Assembly (NCBI RefSeq): GCF_050624435.1
Contig: NC_134535.1
Location: 121,321,731-121,385,730, forward strand
Reading direction: 5' to 3'
Length of the DNA stretch: 64,000 nucleotides
Origin: Tenrec ecaudatus
Lineage: Eukaryota > Chordata > Mammalia > Afrosoricida > Tenrecidae
Both the position numbers and the translations under genes were made by a program. This document shows positions 31,526-43,429 of the stretch, piece by piece; the first letter of the stretch is position 1; each line of letters opens with the position of its first letter. The notes below the pieces were generated by a model. That model had not been told where the DNA came from, did not search any database, and worked only from the letters and a program-made list of their open reading frames with translations.

Positions 31526-33824
31526 ATATTTGGGGGAGACAACTTGGGAGAAATCCTTCTGTTTCCCACAGGACATGTCTGATCAGAGCACACGAGAGCA
31601 AATGAAGGGGGAGGAAGCAAGAGTGGAGCACATCCTGGCCCACCAAGCCTTGAGGACCATATTCCCTCTCAGAGTAGCCAATCCACAGAGAAGACCATAT
31701 GACTGGCCCCACTATGAGATACGACATCCCTCACTGACCCATATCCCTACAAGGGACAACACTAGAGACACAGTGTGGGAATTCCACCAGATCTGATCCC
31801 ACCATGATGAGGCAAAACATGAGGGTGTGGAACAGAACAGCAAGGGGAACAGAGCAACGAAGTCCCCAAAATATACCAATATGCCAAATATACCAAAAAT
31901 AGACTTTGGGGTCACCACTTGGTGCCCATCAGACTCAACTGGAAAACACTCCTAAACGCCAACAATCAGTCATTGAACTAACTACAACCTTTTATTTCTT
32001 GTTGTTGGGTTTTGTTTTGTTGTCATTAGCTTGTTTTGTTTTCTTTTGTTGCTTGGTTTTGCTCTGTCTTGTTTTTGTGCATGTTATTATTTCCGCAGGT
32101 CTGTCAAAATAAGATAGGCTGGAAGAACAATCTGAAGGAGAAAACAACGGGACTGACAGTTCCGGGGAGGGGGGGAATGGGAGGGGGGAGGTGGTGGGAA
32201 AGGAAGTGGTGTTAACAAACTCAGGGACAAGGGAACAAGTGATTAAAATCGGTGGTGAGGAGAGTGTAGGAGGCCGGGTAGGGCATGACCAAGGGTAATA
32301 TAACCGAGAGGAATTACTGAAATCCAAATGAAGGCCGAGCATGATAGCGGGACAACAGGAATGTCAAAGGAAATAGAGGAAAGAACTAGGAGGCAAAGAG
32401 CATTTATAGAGGTCTAAATAAAGGCATGTACATATGTAAATATATGTATAGATGAGCATGTGGAAATAGATTTATGTGCATATATTTATAGGTTTAGTAT
32501 TTAGTAGCAGATGAACATTGGTCCTCCACTCAAGTACAAACTCAATGCAAGAATACTTTGTTCTATTAAACTGGCATTCACGATGCTCACCTTCCCAACA
32601 CAATCGCTGAAGACAAAGCGTGTGCATAAGCAAATGTGAAGAAAGCTGATGGTGCCTGGCTATCAAAAGATGTAGGGTCTGGGATCTTAAAGACTTGAAG
32701 GTAAACAAGTAGCCATCTAGCAAGGAAGCAACAAATTCCACATGGAAGCACACCAGCCTGCATGATCACAAGGTGCCTAAGGGATCAGCTACCAGGCATC
32801 AAAGACCAGAAAATCATATCATTGTGAATGGGGGGTAGGGGGGACGTGTGAAGTGGAGACCCAAAGCTCATCCGTAGGCAATTGGACATCCTCTTACAGA
32901 AGGATTGCGGGGAGGAGAGGAGTCAGTCAGGGTGCAGTGTAGCAACGATAAAACATATAACTTTACTGTAGTTCCTAAATGCTGCCTCCCCCCCCCCACA
33001 CACACACACTATCATGATCCCAATTCTACCTTAAAAATCTAGCTAGACCTTAGGATGTACACTGGTACAGATAGGAACTGGAAACACGGGGAATCCAGGG
33101 TGGATGATCCCTTCAGGACCAGTGGTGAGAGTGGTGATACCAGGAGGGTGGAGGAAGGGTGGGGTGGAAAAGGGGAACTGATTACAAGTATCTACATATA
33201 ACCTCCTCCCTGGAGGGTGGACAACAGAAAAGCGGGTGAAGGGAGATGTCAGATAGTGTAAGATATGACAGAATAATAATTTATAAATTATAAAGAGTTC
33301 ATGAGGGAGGGGTTTTGGGGTGGGAGGGGGGAAATGAGGAGCTGATGCCAGGGGCTTAAGTGGAGAGCAAATGTTTTGAGAATGATGAGGGCAATGAATG
33401 TACAAATGTGTTTTACACAATTGATGTATATATGGATTGTGATAGGAGTTGTATGAGCCCCTATAAAATGATTAAAAAAAATTTTCAAGTCACAACAATT
33501 GGTTGGAATTTGTCTGGAGGCACAGAACAAGGAGACTAAAGAATAGGAGGAAGAAGTGGAACATGTAGCTAATTGCCATGAGGCCAGAACTAGTTCATCC
33601 ATGACCACCATGACAGAACATTTGGATCTAAGATTTCATAGAATAATTCTGAGCAAGAGTGGGGAAATGCAGAATGCAATATCAAATTCTCATTGAATCC
33701 AAATAGTCTGCAGTTTTGGATGCTGGATGAATCCCCCAAACTATTGCCCTGACATAATCTTTAAATCATAAAACAAAATTATCCCCTGAAGTCATCTTTA
33801 AACAATACACTAGTTCTGATTCTG

Positions 33825-34560
33825 TGTTAGACAGGGTTCTTTAGAGAGACAAAACTAGATTGATAATAATTATATATATATATATTTATATAGATAGATA
33901 TATAACACAAGAAATGAACACTTAAAATTTATACAGATAGATAGATATATAATACAAGAAATGAACAGTAAAATTATAAAGCAGTACAAATGACTCGGTG
34001 CAACTCACTCCTGTGAGAGAGTTGTGAGACACTGGCAGTCATTCAAGTCTTGAGGGCCGCCAGGTAGTCCTCTGTAGAGAGAATTCCGGCTATCCAAGCA
34101 CAGGCAGCAAACAGCAAGGCAGGTCACCAACAGTCAGTCCCCAGCTCAAGAGATGTAAGTTCCAATGGTGTGTCAAAGCAGGTCTTGAAGAAACCTCAAA
34201 TTATAGCAACACAGTCCACGGGTTAGGTGTCCCACAGGTAGTGTAGCTTGCAAATTGAGACACAGAACAAGCAAGGCAGCCGCACACTGGTCCAATGACC
34301 AAAGAGCAAGAGACAAGAAAGGCAAGTCTCGCCAAGCCATTCATCTCTCTGCCCTTCAATTAATCCTACTTGTGTTTATCGGCCAGGCTGGCCCAATAAA
34401 CTAACTTCCTCAGATTCCTAGTCAAGACAGTTCACCCTGAGTATTGTGCTCTCTTCAGAGCATCTTCTTGGAGTCTAATTAACAACAGTAACTCAAAAGA
34501 TGACATAGAAACCCCAGAAACAGTGAGTTTCTGTTCATGAGAGGGAAACAAAAGGAGGGT
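33825..34560. repeat. Interspersed repeat with AT/GATA microsatellite core
   Basis: Begins 'tgtgttagacagggttcttt' then 'agagagacaaaact', a start typical of a mammalian LINE/LTR-type interspersed repeat. An internal (TA)n/(GATA)n patch spans about 33868-33960, with 'gaaatgaaca' repeated twice. The class is uncertain. Confidence 0.5.
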
Positions 34561-35035
34561 CAGAATGACTGCATAACACAAACAATGTGTGCAGTACCAC
34601 GAAGTCGTACATGGAGAGACTATTCAACTGGTGTGGGTTGTGTGTGTGTTTGATGTATATGTTCTCAACAATAACCTCTTTTATCATTATAAAAGAATAA
34701 ATAACTCAAGAGTTCACTTAATTTTTCTCCTTATTCTAGAAAGATATAAGATGACTTACACTAATATATATGATACAAAAAGATAATATGTGTGAAAACT
34801 GGATAAGAAAACGAGGATAAGGGCAGTTACGTTAGAGCCAATAGTTAGGTAGAATGCAATCTGCTAGCCTTGAAATCATGTATACAGGCACTTAATTGGC
34901 TCTGATATCTATAGAAAATTGAGCTCTAAGACAGAAACACAAAAAGTTGTAAAGTGCACTACAGCTGCAAGATAAGCCAAGTTATTTGCTCAAAAAACAT
35001 GTATGCTTATACTTAAAAACCAGAAGGAAAGATAG
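34561..35035. other. Intergenic AT-rich sequence
   Basis: No gene, splice-bounded exon or repeat recognised. Confidence 0.5.
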
Positions 35036-35039
35036 CCTC

Positions 35040-35200
35040 TCAATCATTGATTCATTTATTTATACATTTCACAAATATTTACAGCATGATTACTATGTGC
35101 CAGATACTAGTTTACATTCCCGGGATATATCTGGGAACCAAACAATGTCCTGTTCTGATGAAGGAACGAGAGATGACAAATAAGCAAGTAATTGTTTGTG
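35040..35200 (+). repeat. Ancient L2/MIR-class repeat remnant
   Basis: 'cacaaatatttacagcatga' followed by 'ttactatgtgccagatacta' and 'ctgatgaaggaacgagagat' resembles the pan-mammalian motif (...ttgagcacctactatgtgcc...). Very old, so the family name is tentative. Confidence 0.5.
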
Positions 35201-35791
35201 ATGTGCACGAGTGGGAAGTCTACGGGAAAACAATGGGTAGAGTGGTAGATTTGCCAAGACGGAGTAAGGAAGGGTGGGGGGTGGGAAAACGCCTTCATGG
35301 ATATAAAAACATTTTATCAGATTCTGGAAGGAAATGAGGAAATCAGTTGTGCAGAAATCTGGAATGTCCTAGGAATACCAAATGAGGACATTAGGGTGGA
35401 AGCTCATTTAGAGTCTTTGAAAGCTATCAAAGATACCTGAGCAGGACAGAGGCTGAAGAGCCACTTGTCTGAGAGACCTTTACTTGCCAGAGAGAGGTTT
35501 GTTACAGGCAAGAGCTGTCCTGGTTGAAGAAATTTGTCGTGAACATTTCTGATGCCAAATTATTACCTGTTTACTTCTCTAATAAACCCCACAAAAAGTG
35601 AAGGTTAAACAGAAAAGAAAGACATTCAGACGCCAGAGTAATTGTAGCCAGGGAGCCGAAGTGAGAGATTAAGAGAAGGCTAAGGGACCTTGCATGATGA
35701 TGTCATAACACCAACCTCATGTTACACAGAGACAGAGTGCTCCTGTTATCTGACCAAGGTGCATTTTCCATTGGATAATGTTAAATATACT

Positions 35792-35902
35792 TACCATATA
35801 TATCCATGTATAAGCCGGGGTTTTCAGCACATTTTAATGCAGTGGTAAAGTTAGGTGCCTCGGCTGATACTCGGGTTGGTTTATACTTGAGTATATATAG
35901 TA
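35792..35902. mobile_element. 111-bp MITE-like element with terminal inverted repeats
   Basis: The left end 'taccatatatatccatgtat' continues 'aagcc'. The right end reads on the opposite strand 'tactatatatactcaagtat' and continues 'aaacc', giving about 20 matches over 25 positions. The middle is 'gttaggtgcctcggctgata'. This TIR ('tatactcgagtataagcc' type) is known from short DNA-transposon-like repeats. I cannot assign the superfamily. Confidence 0.65.
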
Positions 35903-35930
35903 AATTTCTCTGTTTGACTTTTTTTTTTCT

Positions 35931-36155
35931 CAAGACAAACAAGAGGCAGTTGTTCAAATCAGACAAGGAGATGCTGCATGGTTTAAAGTTAGGGAGAATC
36001 TGCATTAAGATTCTATCACCCCACCATACTTGTTTCATCTGTGTGAAGAAAAATAATCTGAGAAACGGCATGAAGAAGAGTATAGCATCAGTATTGGAGG
36101 AAGACATTATTGACCTGTGATGTGCAGCTGATACAACTTTGCTTACTGAAGTAAA
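35931..36155 (+). repeat. RTE (BovB-like) RT fragment
   Basis: 'caagaggcagttgttcaaat', 'agacaaggagatgctgcatg', 'atcagtattggaggaagaca' and 'gatgtgcagctgatacaact' follow the RTE reverse-transcriptase coding order (VR...QG, RIGGR, NLRYADDT-like). Decayed and short. The 104-residue open frame overlapping it is a by-product. Confidence 0.7.
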
Positions 36156-36732
36156 GAGGACTTATTTACTTACTTGACAGTAATGCCCGCCTTAGGTTTA
36201 TTTGTGCAAACAACACAGGAGGGCACCATGCAGATGGCAGCCCTGTGGGCTGCATTCCAGAAAACTGCTGGCTGCCCACAGTGTTGATTACATTATGTTA
36301 TATCGCAGCATGGAGCATTACTGATAAACTTCTCACAGCCCTGGTGCAGCCAAGTTGACACAAAACCTAACTCTTGAGTTAACCATCGAGTTTCAATGTT
36401 TTACAGTACACAGACTAAACAGGTCCTTCACAATATCTGTCCTCCCTGCCTCACAAAGTCATTGTTGGGCTCAAACCAGCTGGTGAATCTGAAAGTATTG
36501 AGAGTGAAGTTTAAGACCATTGCTTTTTCTCATCTTTTTCTATATTTGACCAAATGGACCAGATGTTGTGCTAGTGTCTAGATAGAAAGATAAATTGTCA
36601 TCTCTGCCCTCAGGAAGATCATTACATAAAAGAATGAACAGACTAGAAAACTATTATAAATGGGAAAAGCTCGAGGTGCTGAGAAGACAAAGAGAGAGTA
36701 GTCTGCATAGAACATGATTCTAAGTGGAAGTT

Positions 36733-37076
36733 TGTTGTTGCTACCCGCTGAAAACTGGCTCTGGCTGATGCCAATCCCAAGCACAATAGAATCAAATATT
36801 GTCTAATCTTAGGTCATCGCCAGATCAGTTGACGATTGAACTCTTGTCATCTCCGAGGTTTACATTGTCTGCTTTTCAGAAGTAAGTCACCTGGTTTTTC
36901 TTCCTAGTCTCTGTTAGTCTAGAAGCTCCTCTGAAGCCTGACCAGCATCATAGGAACACACAAGCTTCCTCTGACAGATGATAGTGACTGGACTACAGGT
37001 GAGATGGCTAGGAATTGAACCAAGTCTCCTGTGTAGGAGGCAAGTATTCTACCAGCAAACTACAAAAACCTCTTCA
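36733..37076 (-). repeat. Composite SINE: tRNA-Gly-like head joined to RTE-derived body
   Basis: Read on the minus strand it starts with a degenerate tRNA-Gly-type promoter ('ctggtagaatacttgcctcc', 'ttggttcaattcc'). It then continues with 'aggcttcagaggagcttcta' and 'acagagactaggaagaa', the same sequence as the RTE 5' region at 23499-23540. A second diverged copy lies at 48240-48520. Confidence 0.65.
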
Positions 37077-37149
37077 AGTAGATGATAGGAAACTCTTTTC
37101 AAATGTGAGGTGAATCCTGAAGAATTGGAAAAAGTTATTAAGTATCAAA

Positions 37150-38092
37150 GAAGCAGACAGACATTGGGCCTCTACTCAAGTACTCCCTCAATACAAGAAC
37201 ACTTTGTTCTAATAACCTGTCATTCCATGATGCTCACCTTCCCAAAAAGATCACCGAAGATAAAATGGGTGATAAATAAATGTGGTGAAGAAAGCTGATG
37301 GTGCCTGTCTATCAAGAGATATTAACGTCTGGGGTCTTAAAGGCTTGACGATAAACAAGCGGCCATCTAGCTGAGAAGCAACAAAGCCCACACGGAAGAA
37401 GCACACCATTCTGTGTGATCATGAGTTGTCAATGGGATCAGGCATCAAAGACCCCAAACAAAAAAATCATATCAATGTGAATGAGGGGGAGTGCAGTGTG
37501 GAGACCCAATGCCCATCTGTAGACAATTGGACATCGCCTTACAGAAGTGTCACAAGGAAGAGATGAGCCAGTCAGGTTGCAATATAGCACCTATGAAACA
37601 TACAACTTTCCTCTAGTTCCTAAATGCTTCTACCCCACCCCTACCCCCCACTATCATGATCCCAATTCTGTGTTACGAATCTGGCTAGACCAGAGGATGT
37701 AGACTGTTACAGATAAGAGCTTGAAACACGGGGAATCCAGGACAGATAAACCCCTCAGGACCAATAATGAGAGTAGTGATACCAGGAGGGTAAGGGTAAG
37801 GTGGAGGAGAAAAGGGGGACTGATCACAATGATCTACATATAATCCCCTCCCTGGGGATGGACAACAGAAAAGTGGGTCATTGTAAGACATGAAAAAATA
37901 ATGATTTATAAGTTATCATGTGTTCGGGAGGGAGGGAAGGGAGGGGAGGGAGGAGAAAAAACATGAGATGATACCAAGAGCTCAAGTAGAAAGAAAATGT
38001 TTTGAAATGATGGCAATAAATGTACAAGTGTGCTCGACACAATGTATGTATTGTGATAAGAGTTGTATGAATCCCAAATAAAATAATTTAGA
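37150..38092 (+). repeat. Afrotherian L1 3' UTR, 5'-truncated insertion
   Basis: Starts 'gcagacagacattgggcctc', includes 'ctgatggtgcctgtctatca', 'gatcatgagttgtcaatggg', 'caattggacatcgccttaca', and ends 'gaatcccaaataaaataatt'. About 940 bp of the 3' UTR. Confidence 0.9.
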
Positions 38093-38171
38093 AGAGAAAA
38101 CAAGGAGAGGAAGGACATTACAGACAGAAGAAGCAGAGCCTTGTGGAATGAGAAACCAAAATTAAAATCCG

Positions 38172-38345
38172 AACTCACTGCCATTAAGTCAATTCCGACT
38201 CATAGTGACCCTACAGGACAGGGTAGGTCTGCCCCTGTGGGTTTCTGAGACTGTAAACCTTTGTGGGGCGTAGCAAGTCTCATCTTTCTCCTGTGAAGCA
38301 GCTAGTAGTTTCAAACTGCTCAACTTGCGGTTCACAGCCCCAAGA
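38172..38345 (-). repeat. AfroSINE-like SINE, antisense
   Basis: 'gaactcactgccattaagtc', 'gtctcatctttctcctgtga', 'caacttgcggttcacagccc'. The head is slightly truncated. Confidence 0.85.
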
Positions 38346-40088
38346 CATAGTGAAAAGAGAAAGCTTAATATTTACTTTGGGTAAGGAATATGAGTAGGGG
38401 GTTTGCAGAGACTAGTATAAGATTAGTACTTACGGAAATTCATAACCATCAAGAGATTCCACTCTGCGATAATTTAAATATTTTAATTGTGGGAGAGATA
38501 TGATAAGATTTCTTTCTGGAAAGATTTCTGCTAGCAAATGTGAAAGATGAAATGAACTCAAATTTCATTTCAACAGAGAGTGAGGAAAGGAGGGAATTTA
38601 GGAGATTCAGGCAAATGGACTCCAACACAAAAAGATGAAGAAAAAAACCAAGCTAAATCTGAGGGAATTTTAGGAGAGTAAAGCTGAAGGAAATGGTAAG
38701 CATCTAAGGTGGTTCCCAGTTTACTTAGTAAGTGGAAGTGGTGCTCCTAATTAGACGCTTACAGATCCTTAGGGAGGGGAGCAACCATTTGGGAAATCAT
38801 AGTCAAAGACTGTTTTATTAGTAATTATCTGTAGAAAATTATTTAATGACATCTATTAAAATCTCTTCTTTTCACTGTTATCAATGATGTTAGGTAACGC
38901 TATTGAATGTTTTGTTTATTATGTTCCCTAAATCAATTTGTTGTTGACCAAATCTCAATAACATAACCAACCATTTGCTCTGAGTTGGGATTGATTTGAT
39001 GACAGTAATGATATATATCAGAATATTGATTCAAGATTACTTTTATGTCTTAACTGAAGAAGGTGGAAATAAGCAAGATTAAATCTTTGAAATAGAAATG
39101 TACAACTCACTATAGAGTTATATATTTTTAATTATTTAAAAGCTATATATTTTAAGATTGTTAATATTCTCATTAATAGAAACCTAGATTGTTATTATTG
39201 TTACTATTATTATTACTATTACTTAAAAATGTCTGCTAATCAGAGCTGTTAGAAATAGAACAAGTTACTTGCTGGCAGGACTTCAGTATGGAGAGACCAT
39301 AGAACTGGGTGGTCTCATGCCAGAGATGCTTTGCTGTAGAAAACGGCTCCAGCAGGTGGGAGCTCAGACTGAATCAATTTTCTCTATTCAGAGCTGAGAG
39401 AATCATACAATACAAAATTTGACCAGGAGTTGATGTAGTCCAATGTGTTCATTTTGCCAGTGAGAAGTCGAGGCATGGAAAGGTCAACCTTCCAAACTCA
39501 GCCCACTTTGTGGACCTCAGGCTTAGCTCAATGATCTGTATACCGCACTAAACGATTGTGTATGAATCTCGGGAAGGGAGGAGTGGGAATAAGTGGCTGG
39601 CAAAATCTCCAATCTGCACATCACTCCCCAGAAAGAGCAGAGATATTCTTTGCCTGAATAAATAATTGGCCAATGGGGTAGTTCTTTTATAATCAGCAGT
39701 ATTGATTGATCACTTACTAGCTGTAGGATTACAAAGCTGTGTGGGATGCCATTACCTGTTGCTTTGACTATCATGCATGCTGTCTTCATGTGTATCAGCT
39801 CAGAGCTATATGCCCCAGAGTTTTGAAAGGCTGGTTTAATAAAAGTAGATGGCCAGATGTTTTTTGATGCATGTCTGCATAAACTTGGAACTCCAACTTT
39901 TTTAGGAGCAGCCAAGTTTCTTAACCGTTTGTACCCTTAGGGGCTACATTTTATAGTGAAAATTCTCAAAAACCAATGAAAAAGCTATGAAAACATCTTA
40001 GCCATAACTAAACAGCTTTGGGGAATGAATCACTGGGCTTAGGGGGCCTATGGACCACAGTCTTGGAGGGCAAGTAAGTCAGGTCCTC
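38346..40088. other. Intergenic unique, AT-rich sequence
   Basis: Longest repeat-poor stretch of the intergenic part, with only a short (ATT)n at about 39195-39225. The 130-residue minus-strand frame at 39523-39915 has no splice or domain support. Confidence 0.55.
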
Positions 40089-40089
40089 A

Positions 40090-40285
40090 AAACCTCACTG
40101 CCATTGCGTCGATTTCGATTCATAGTCATCGTAGAGGACAAAGCAGGTTGCTCCTGTGACTTTCTGAGACAGTAAATCTTCATGGGAGTAGAAAGCCTCA
40201 TCTTTCTGCCTGGGAGAAGCTGGACGTTTCAAACTGCTGACCTTGCAGTTAGCATCCCAGTGAGTAACCCGCTACAGCACCAGAG
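40090..40285 (-). repeat. AfroSINE-like SINE, antisense
   Basis: 'aaacctcactgccattgcgt', 'gaaagcctcatctttctgcc', and the head end 'gtaacccgctacagcaccag'. Confidence 0.88.
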
Positions 40286-40339
40286 CAAACAAAGGCACAG
40301 CTCTACACCCTACTGTGCTGACGAGTGATGGCAATCATA

Positions 40340-40925
40340 ACAACTTGTGAGCAGCCATCTGAGGTGCATGTGGGTCTCTCTTCCCCACTGGAGAAAGAAG
40401 AGTGAAAAAAAGGAAAGACTCAAGGAAATAATTAGCCCAAAGGACAAACGGACCACAGAACTGCAGCCTCCACGGCCCTAAACCCAGAAGACTGCCACGT
40501 GACCAGCTTCTACTACCAACTACTGTGAACAGGACCACAGAGAGCCCAGGACAGAATGGGAGAAGAAAATGGAGAAAAAAAATTAATAATAATAATAATA
40601 AAAACCACCTCACTAGTGTGGTAGAGACTGGTGGAAGCCCTGAGATTGTAACCCTTGTCCTTCTCCCCTGGAATGCACCCTCCTCTGGGGACCGCCTTGC
40701 AGTAAACACTGGACAGGCCTGTTCAGTGCACACTGCCAGCAGGACCGACTGCACTCCTCAACTATAATCAACCGGACTGGACCCCAGGGCAGCATTTCCC
40801 CAAAAACAAAGCTCAGATGGAGGAAAAGGCAGGGGAAAAGACCACATGGAAATGGGGAACCCAGGGAGGAAGTGGGAAGAGTGCTCTTACACTGAGGGAA
40901 CTGCAAATTAGATGGTGAAATTACA
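40340..40925 (+). repeat. Possible older L1 3' UTR, start segment
   Basis: Purine-rich on the + strand, with an (AAT)n at about 40580-40600, in the style of L1 3' UTRs. I recognise phrases such as 'gcctccacggccctaaaccc' as repeat-like but cannot align it to another copy in this window. Confidence 0.35.
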
Positions 40926-41161
40926 TGCATAAATTGTGAGTGGAAAATGAATTTTCTCTGTAAACTTTCACCCCAACTACAATACAGACATTCAGAAAGA
41001 TCTGTTAGGCAAACTGTGGCTGTGTTGCCTTACATGGTAAAGTAGACTTTGCAGAGAGGATAAAGGTTTCAGACTTTGAGATAGAGAGATTACCTTGGAA
41101 TATATCTGTGGACTCCTTCTAATCACACAAAGCCTTAAAAGCAGAGAAAGTGTCCCAGCTT

Positions 41162-41162
<1 letters not shown>

Positions 41163-41227
<65 letters not shown>
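41163..41227 (+). repeat. (GA)n microsatellite
   Basis: About 65 bp of uninterrupted GA dinucleotides. The overlapping open frames (EREREREK, SLSLSLS) are repeat artefacts. Confidence 0.97.
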
Positions 41228-41229
<2 letters not shown>

Positions 41230-41839
41230 CAACCAGGATCAGAGAGACATCATGTAAGAAGGATTCCGTCATCCACTGATCTGAAGATGGAGAACATGGG
41301 GTCAGGAGCCAAACAATGTGGGTGACTTTTAGAAGCTGGGAAAGGGAAGGAAATGGATTCTCTTTTTCAGCTTCTAAAGTGAATGCAGCCCTGGCCACAC
41401 CTTGACTGTAGGCCTGGACCCCATGGTGAATTTCTGAATTGTAAGCTAACAACAGACTTCCATAGTTTTAACCACCACGTTTGTGGGGCTTTGCTACAGC
41501 AGCAATAGAAAATATATATACCATGTGAGCACAAACAACATAGAGATAGAAAATGTAGCACCCGCAATTCATATCCCCTGAAGCATATGGGGATCAGGCT
41601 AAACTGACAGTAATGACTTGGGTTCTTTGAGGTGGACTGCAGAGTGCGTTATCTTTCTTCAAAACACTTCCTTTCTTAGCTTCCCTGAGCATTTTCAAGC
41701 TGGGGGAGACCTTGTAAATGTTGCTTACTCTAAAATGGGTCCCTCTTTTGATGTCTACGCTTCTCTCTGTTGGGATGTCAGGTGTTGCTGCAGAGACTCT
41801 TACAGCAAACGCAGCGGCTTCCATTAAAACTCCCTGTTC

Positions 41840-42291
41840 AGATTGGAACTGGAAACACAGGGAATCCAGGGCGGATGATCCCTTCAGGACCAGTGGTGAG
41901 AGTGGCGATACCGGGAGAGTGGAGGGAGGGTGGGGTGGAAAGGGGGAACCGATTACAGGGATCTACATATAATCTTCTCCCTGGGGGATGGACAACAGAA
42001 AAGTGGGTGAAGGGAGATGTCGGACAGGGCAAGATATGACAAAACAATAATTTGTAAATTATCAAGAGTTCATGAGGAAGGAGGGAGCAGGGAGGGAGGA
42101 GAAAATGAGGAACTGATGCCAGGGGCTTAGGTGGAGAGCAAATATTTTGAGAATGATGAGGGTAATGAATGTGCAAATGTGCTTTACACAGTTGCTGTAT
42201 GTATGGATTGTGATAAGAGTTGTATGAGCCCATAATAAAATGTAAAAAAAAGAGTTGTATGAGCCCCTAATAAAACGATATATAAAAAATC
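41840..42291 (+). repeat. Afrotherian L1 3' end insertion with duplicated tail and TSD
   Basis: Starts 'agattggaactggaaacaca'. It ends in two copies of the family terminus ('gagttgtatgagccc...taataaaa') separated by an A-run. It is flanked by 'aaaactccctgttc' (41826-41839) and 'aaaatcccctgttc' (42292-42305), a 14-bp target-site duplication with one mismatch. Confidence 0.92.
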
Positions 42292-42449
42292 AAAATCCCC
42301 TGTTCCTCTTGTCAGTGCCAACATCTCAGGTAAGCCACAGGGACCTGTGAAAATGGCCACTGCTGCCCTCCTGTGGTGAAGTGGGGCTGTGTTTTTTAGC
42401 TACAAAGGGAAGAATACAAGTGCCTCACTTCTTTCTTAAACTCCCTGGC

Positions 42450-42510
42450 CAAAGCAGTCCTACCTGGGTAGGTTGCTATGCGTTGGAATCAACTCCATGG
42501 CAGACAGCTA
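42450..42510 (+). repeat. SINE tail
   Basis: 'ggttgctatgcgttggaatc' then 'aactccatggcagac', a 3' end only. Confidence 0.75.
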
Positions 42511-42522
42511 TCAATCACATTA

Positions 42523-42705
42523 GAGCCCTGGTGAGGCTGTAGGTGGGTTCTATGCATTGGGCTGTTAATCTAGCTCTTTCCTTTTAAACCACCAGCTGCA
42601 GTCTGGGAGAAAAAGGAAACTTCTGCTGCTGTGGAGACTGACAGCCTCAGATCCCCCGGGAAGCTCTGCTCTGCTGAGTGTCAGAATGGACTCCAGGCCA
42701 GTGAC
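42523..42705 (+). repeat. AfroSINE-like SINE
   Basis: 'agagccctggtgaggctgta', 'ttttaaaccaccagctgcag', tail 'tgagtgtcagaatggactcc'. Confidence 0.8.
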
Positions 42706-43425
42706 GTGTGTTGCTATTGTTGTTGTGTTAACATCAAAAAAGCAAAATTTAAAAACAAAATGATGCGCATCATCTTTATTAGTAACTCCCGATTATCCAG
42801 CAATTCAACGCATCCAGAATGTTTGTGGGAAAATGGTATTGACAGATAATGGGATTCCCCCCCCCATAAGCTTTAGGAAGCTCCCTCATATGCCAGAGTG
42901 CTGTGGGAGCCTTTTGAAATGAGCAAGTAACAGGCTCCTCTCTAAGGGGGATGAGGTGCATCCAGAGGTCGAATAAGAGATTAAAAATATAAAGCTTGGG
43001 AAAATTCCTTTGGCTTTTATCCATCAGTGTTGACCTACAAAAATGAAACACCCTCCAAATGACACTATTTCAATGGCGGCCGATCTAGAGAAGAGAAAAA
43101 ATCTCAGCCTCTGAATACCTCACATTACATTTCATGCAAATTCTGTTTTAGTGCCTGCCAGTTTCTGCTTGTTCTTTTTATCATGCCGAACAGACAGGTC
43201 ACCTCATGACTTACACGTTAATTAGAGCTCGTAGAGATGTTCATTCCTAAGTTCCTCGAAGGCTTCTCATCACTGTGACTTCCACGCGGGCAGGCAACAT
43301 CACTAACCGCCTCCTTTACTACCATGTGCTCAGAGGAGACTAGCACAAAACGGATATTTTGAGCAACATATTGTAAACGAAGGGGTGAGAAATCTCTTCC
43401 TGGGGCTTTTATTTCCATTTATTCT
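42706..43425. other. Intergenic sequence upstream of the CpG-rich segment
   Basis: Unique-looking with no recognised repeat. GC content rises toward 43400. The minus-strand frame at 43330-43866 has no supporting signals. Confidence 0.5.
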
Positions 43426-43429
43426 CCTA

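Larger units (their letters stand above)
27925..33478 (+). mobile_element. L1 retrotransposon (afrotherian family), 5'-truncated and degenerate
   Basis: The longest element in the window, about 5.5 kb. It holds the end of ORF1 (27980-28180), a fragment of the inter-ORF region, ORF2 with endonuclease, RT and C-terminal parts (about 28330-30610), and a 3' UTR of nearly 2.9 kb (30615-33478) ending in an A-rich tail. The 3' UTR includes a probable retroviral LTR insertion at about 31040-31525. Many stops and an internal deletion make it incapable of moving. Its 3' UTR is the reference against which all other L1 tails here were recognised. Confidence 0.92.

Noticed and set aside
35806-36120. 104-residue open frame with KKSIASVLEEDIIDL as a gene
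   Set aside because: The coding-like part coincides with an RTE reverse-transcriptase fragment and the start with a MITE.
36955-37076. A tRNA-Gly gene (minus strand)
   Set aside because: The promoter-like boxes are present but the cloverleaf is degraded and continues into a SINE body, so it is a SINE head and not a functional tRNA gene.
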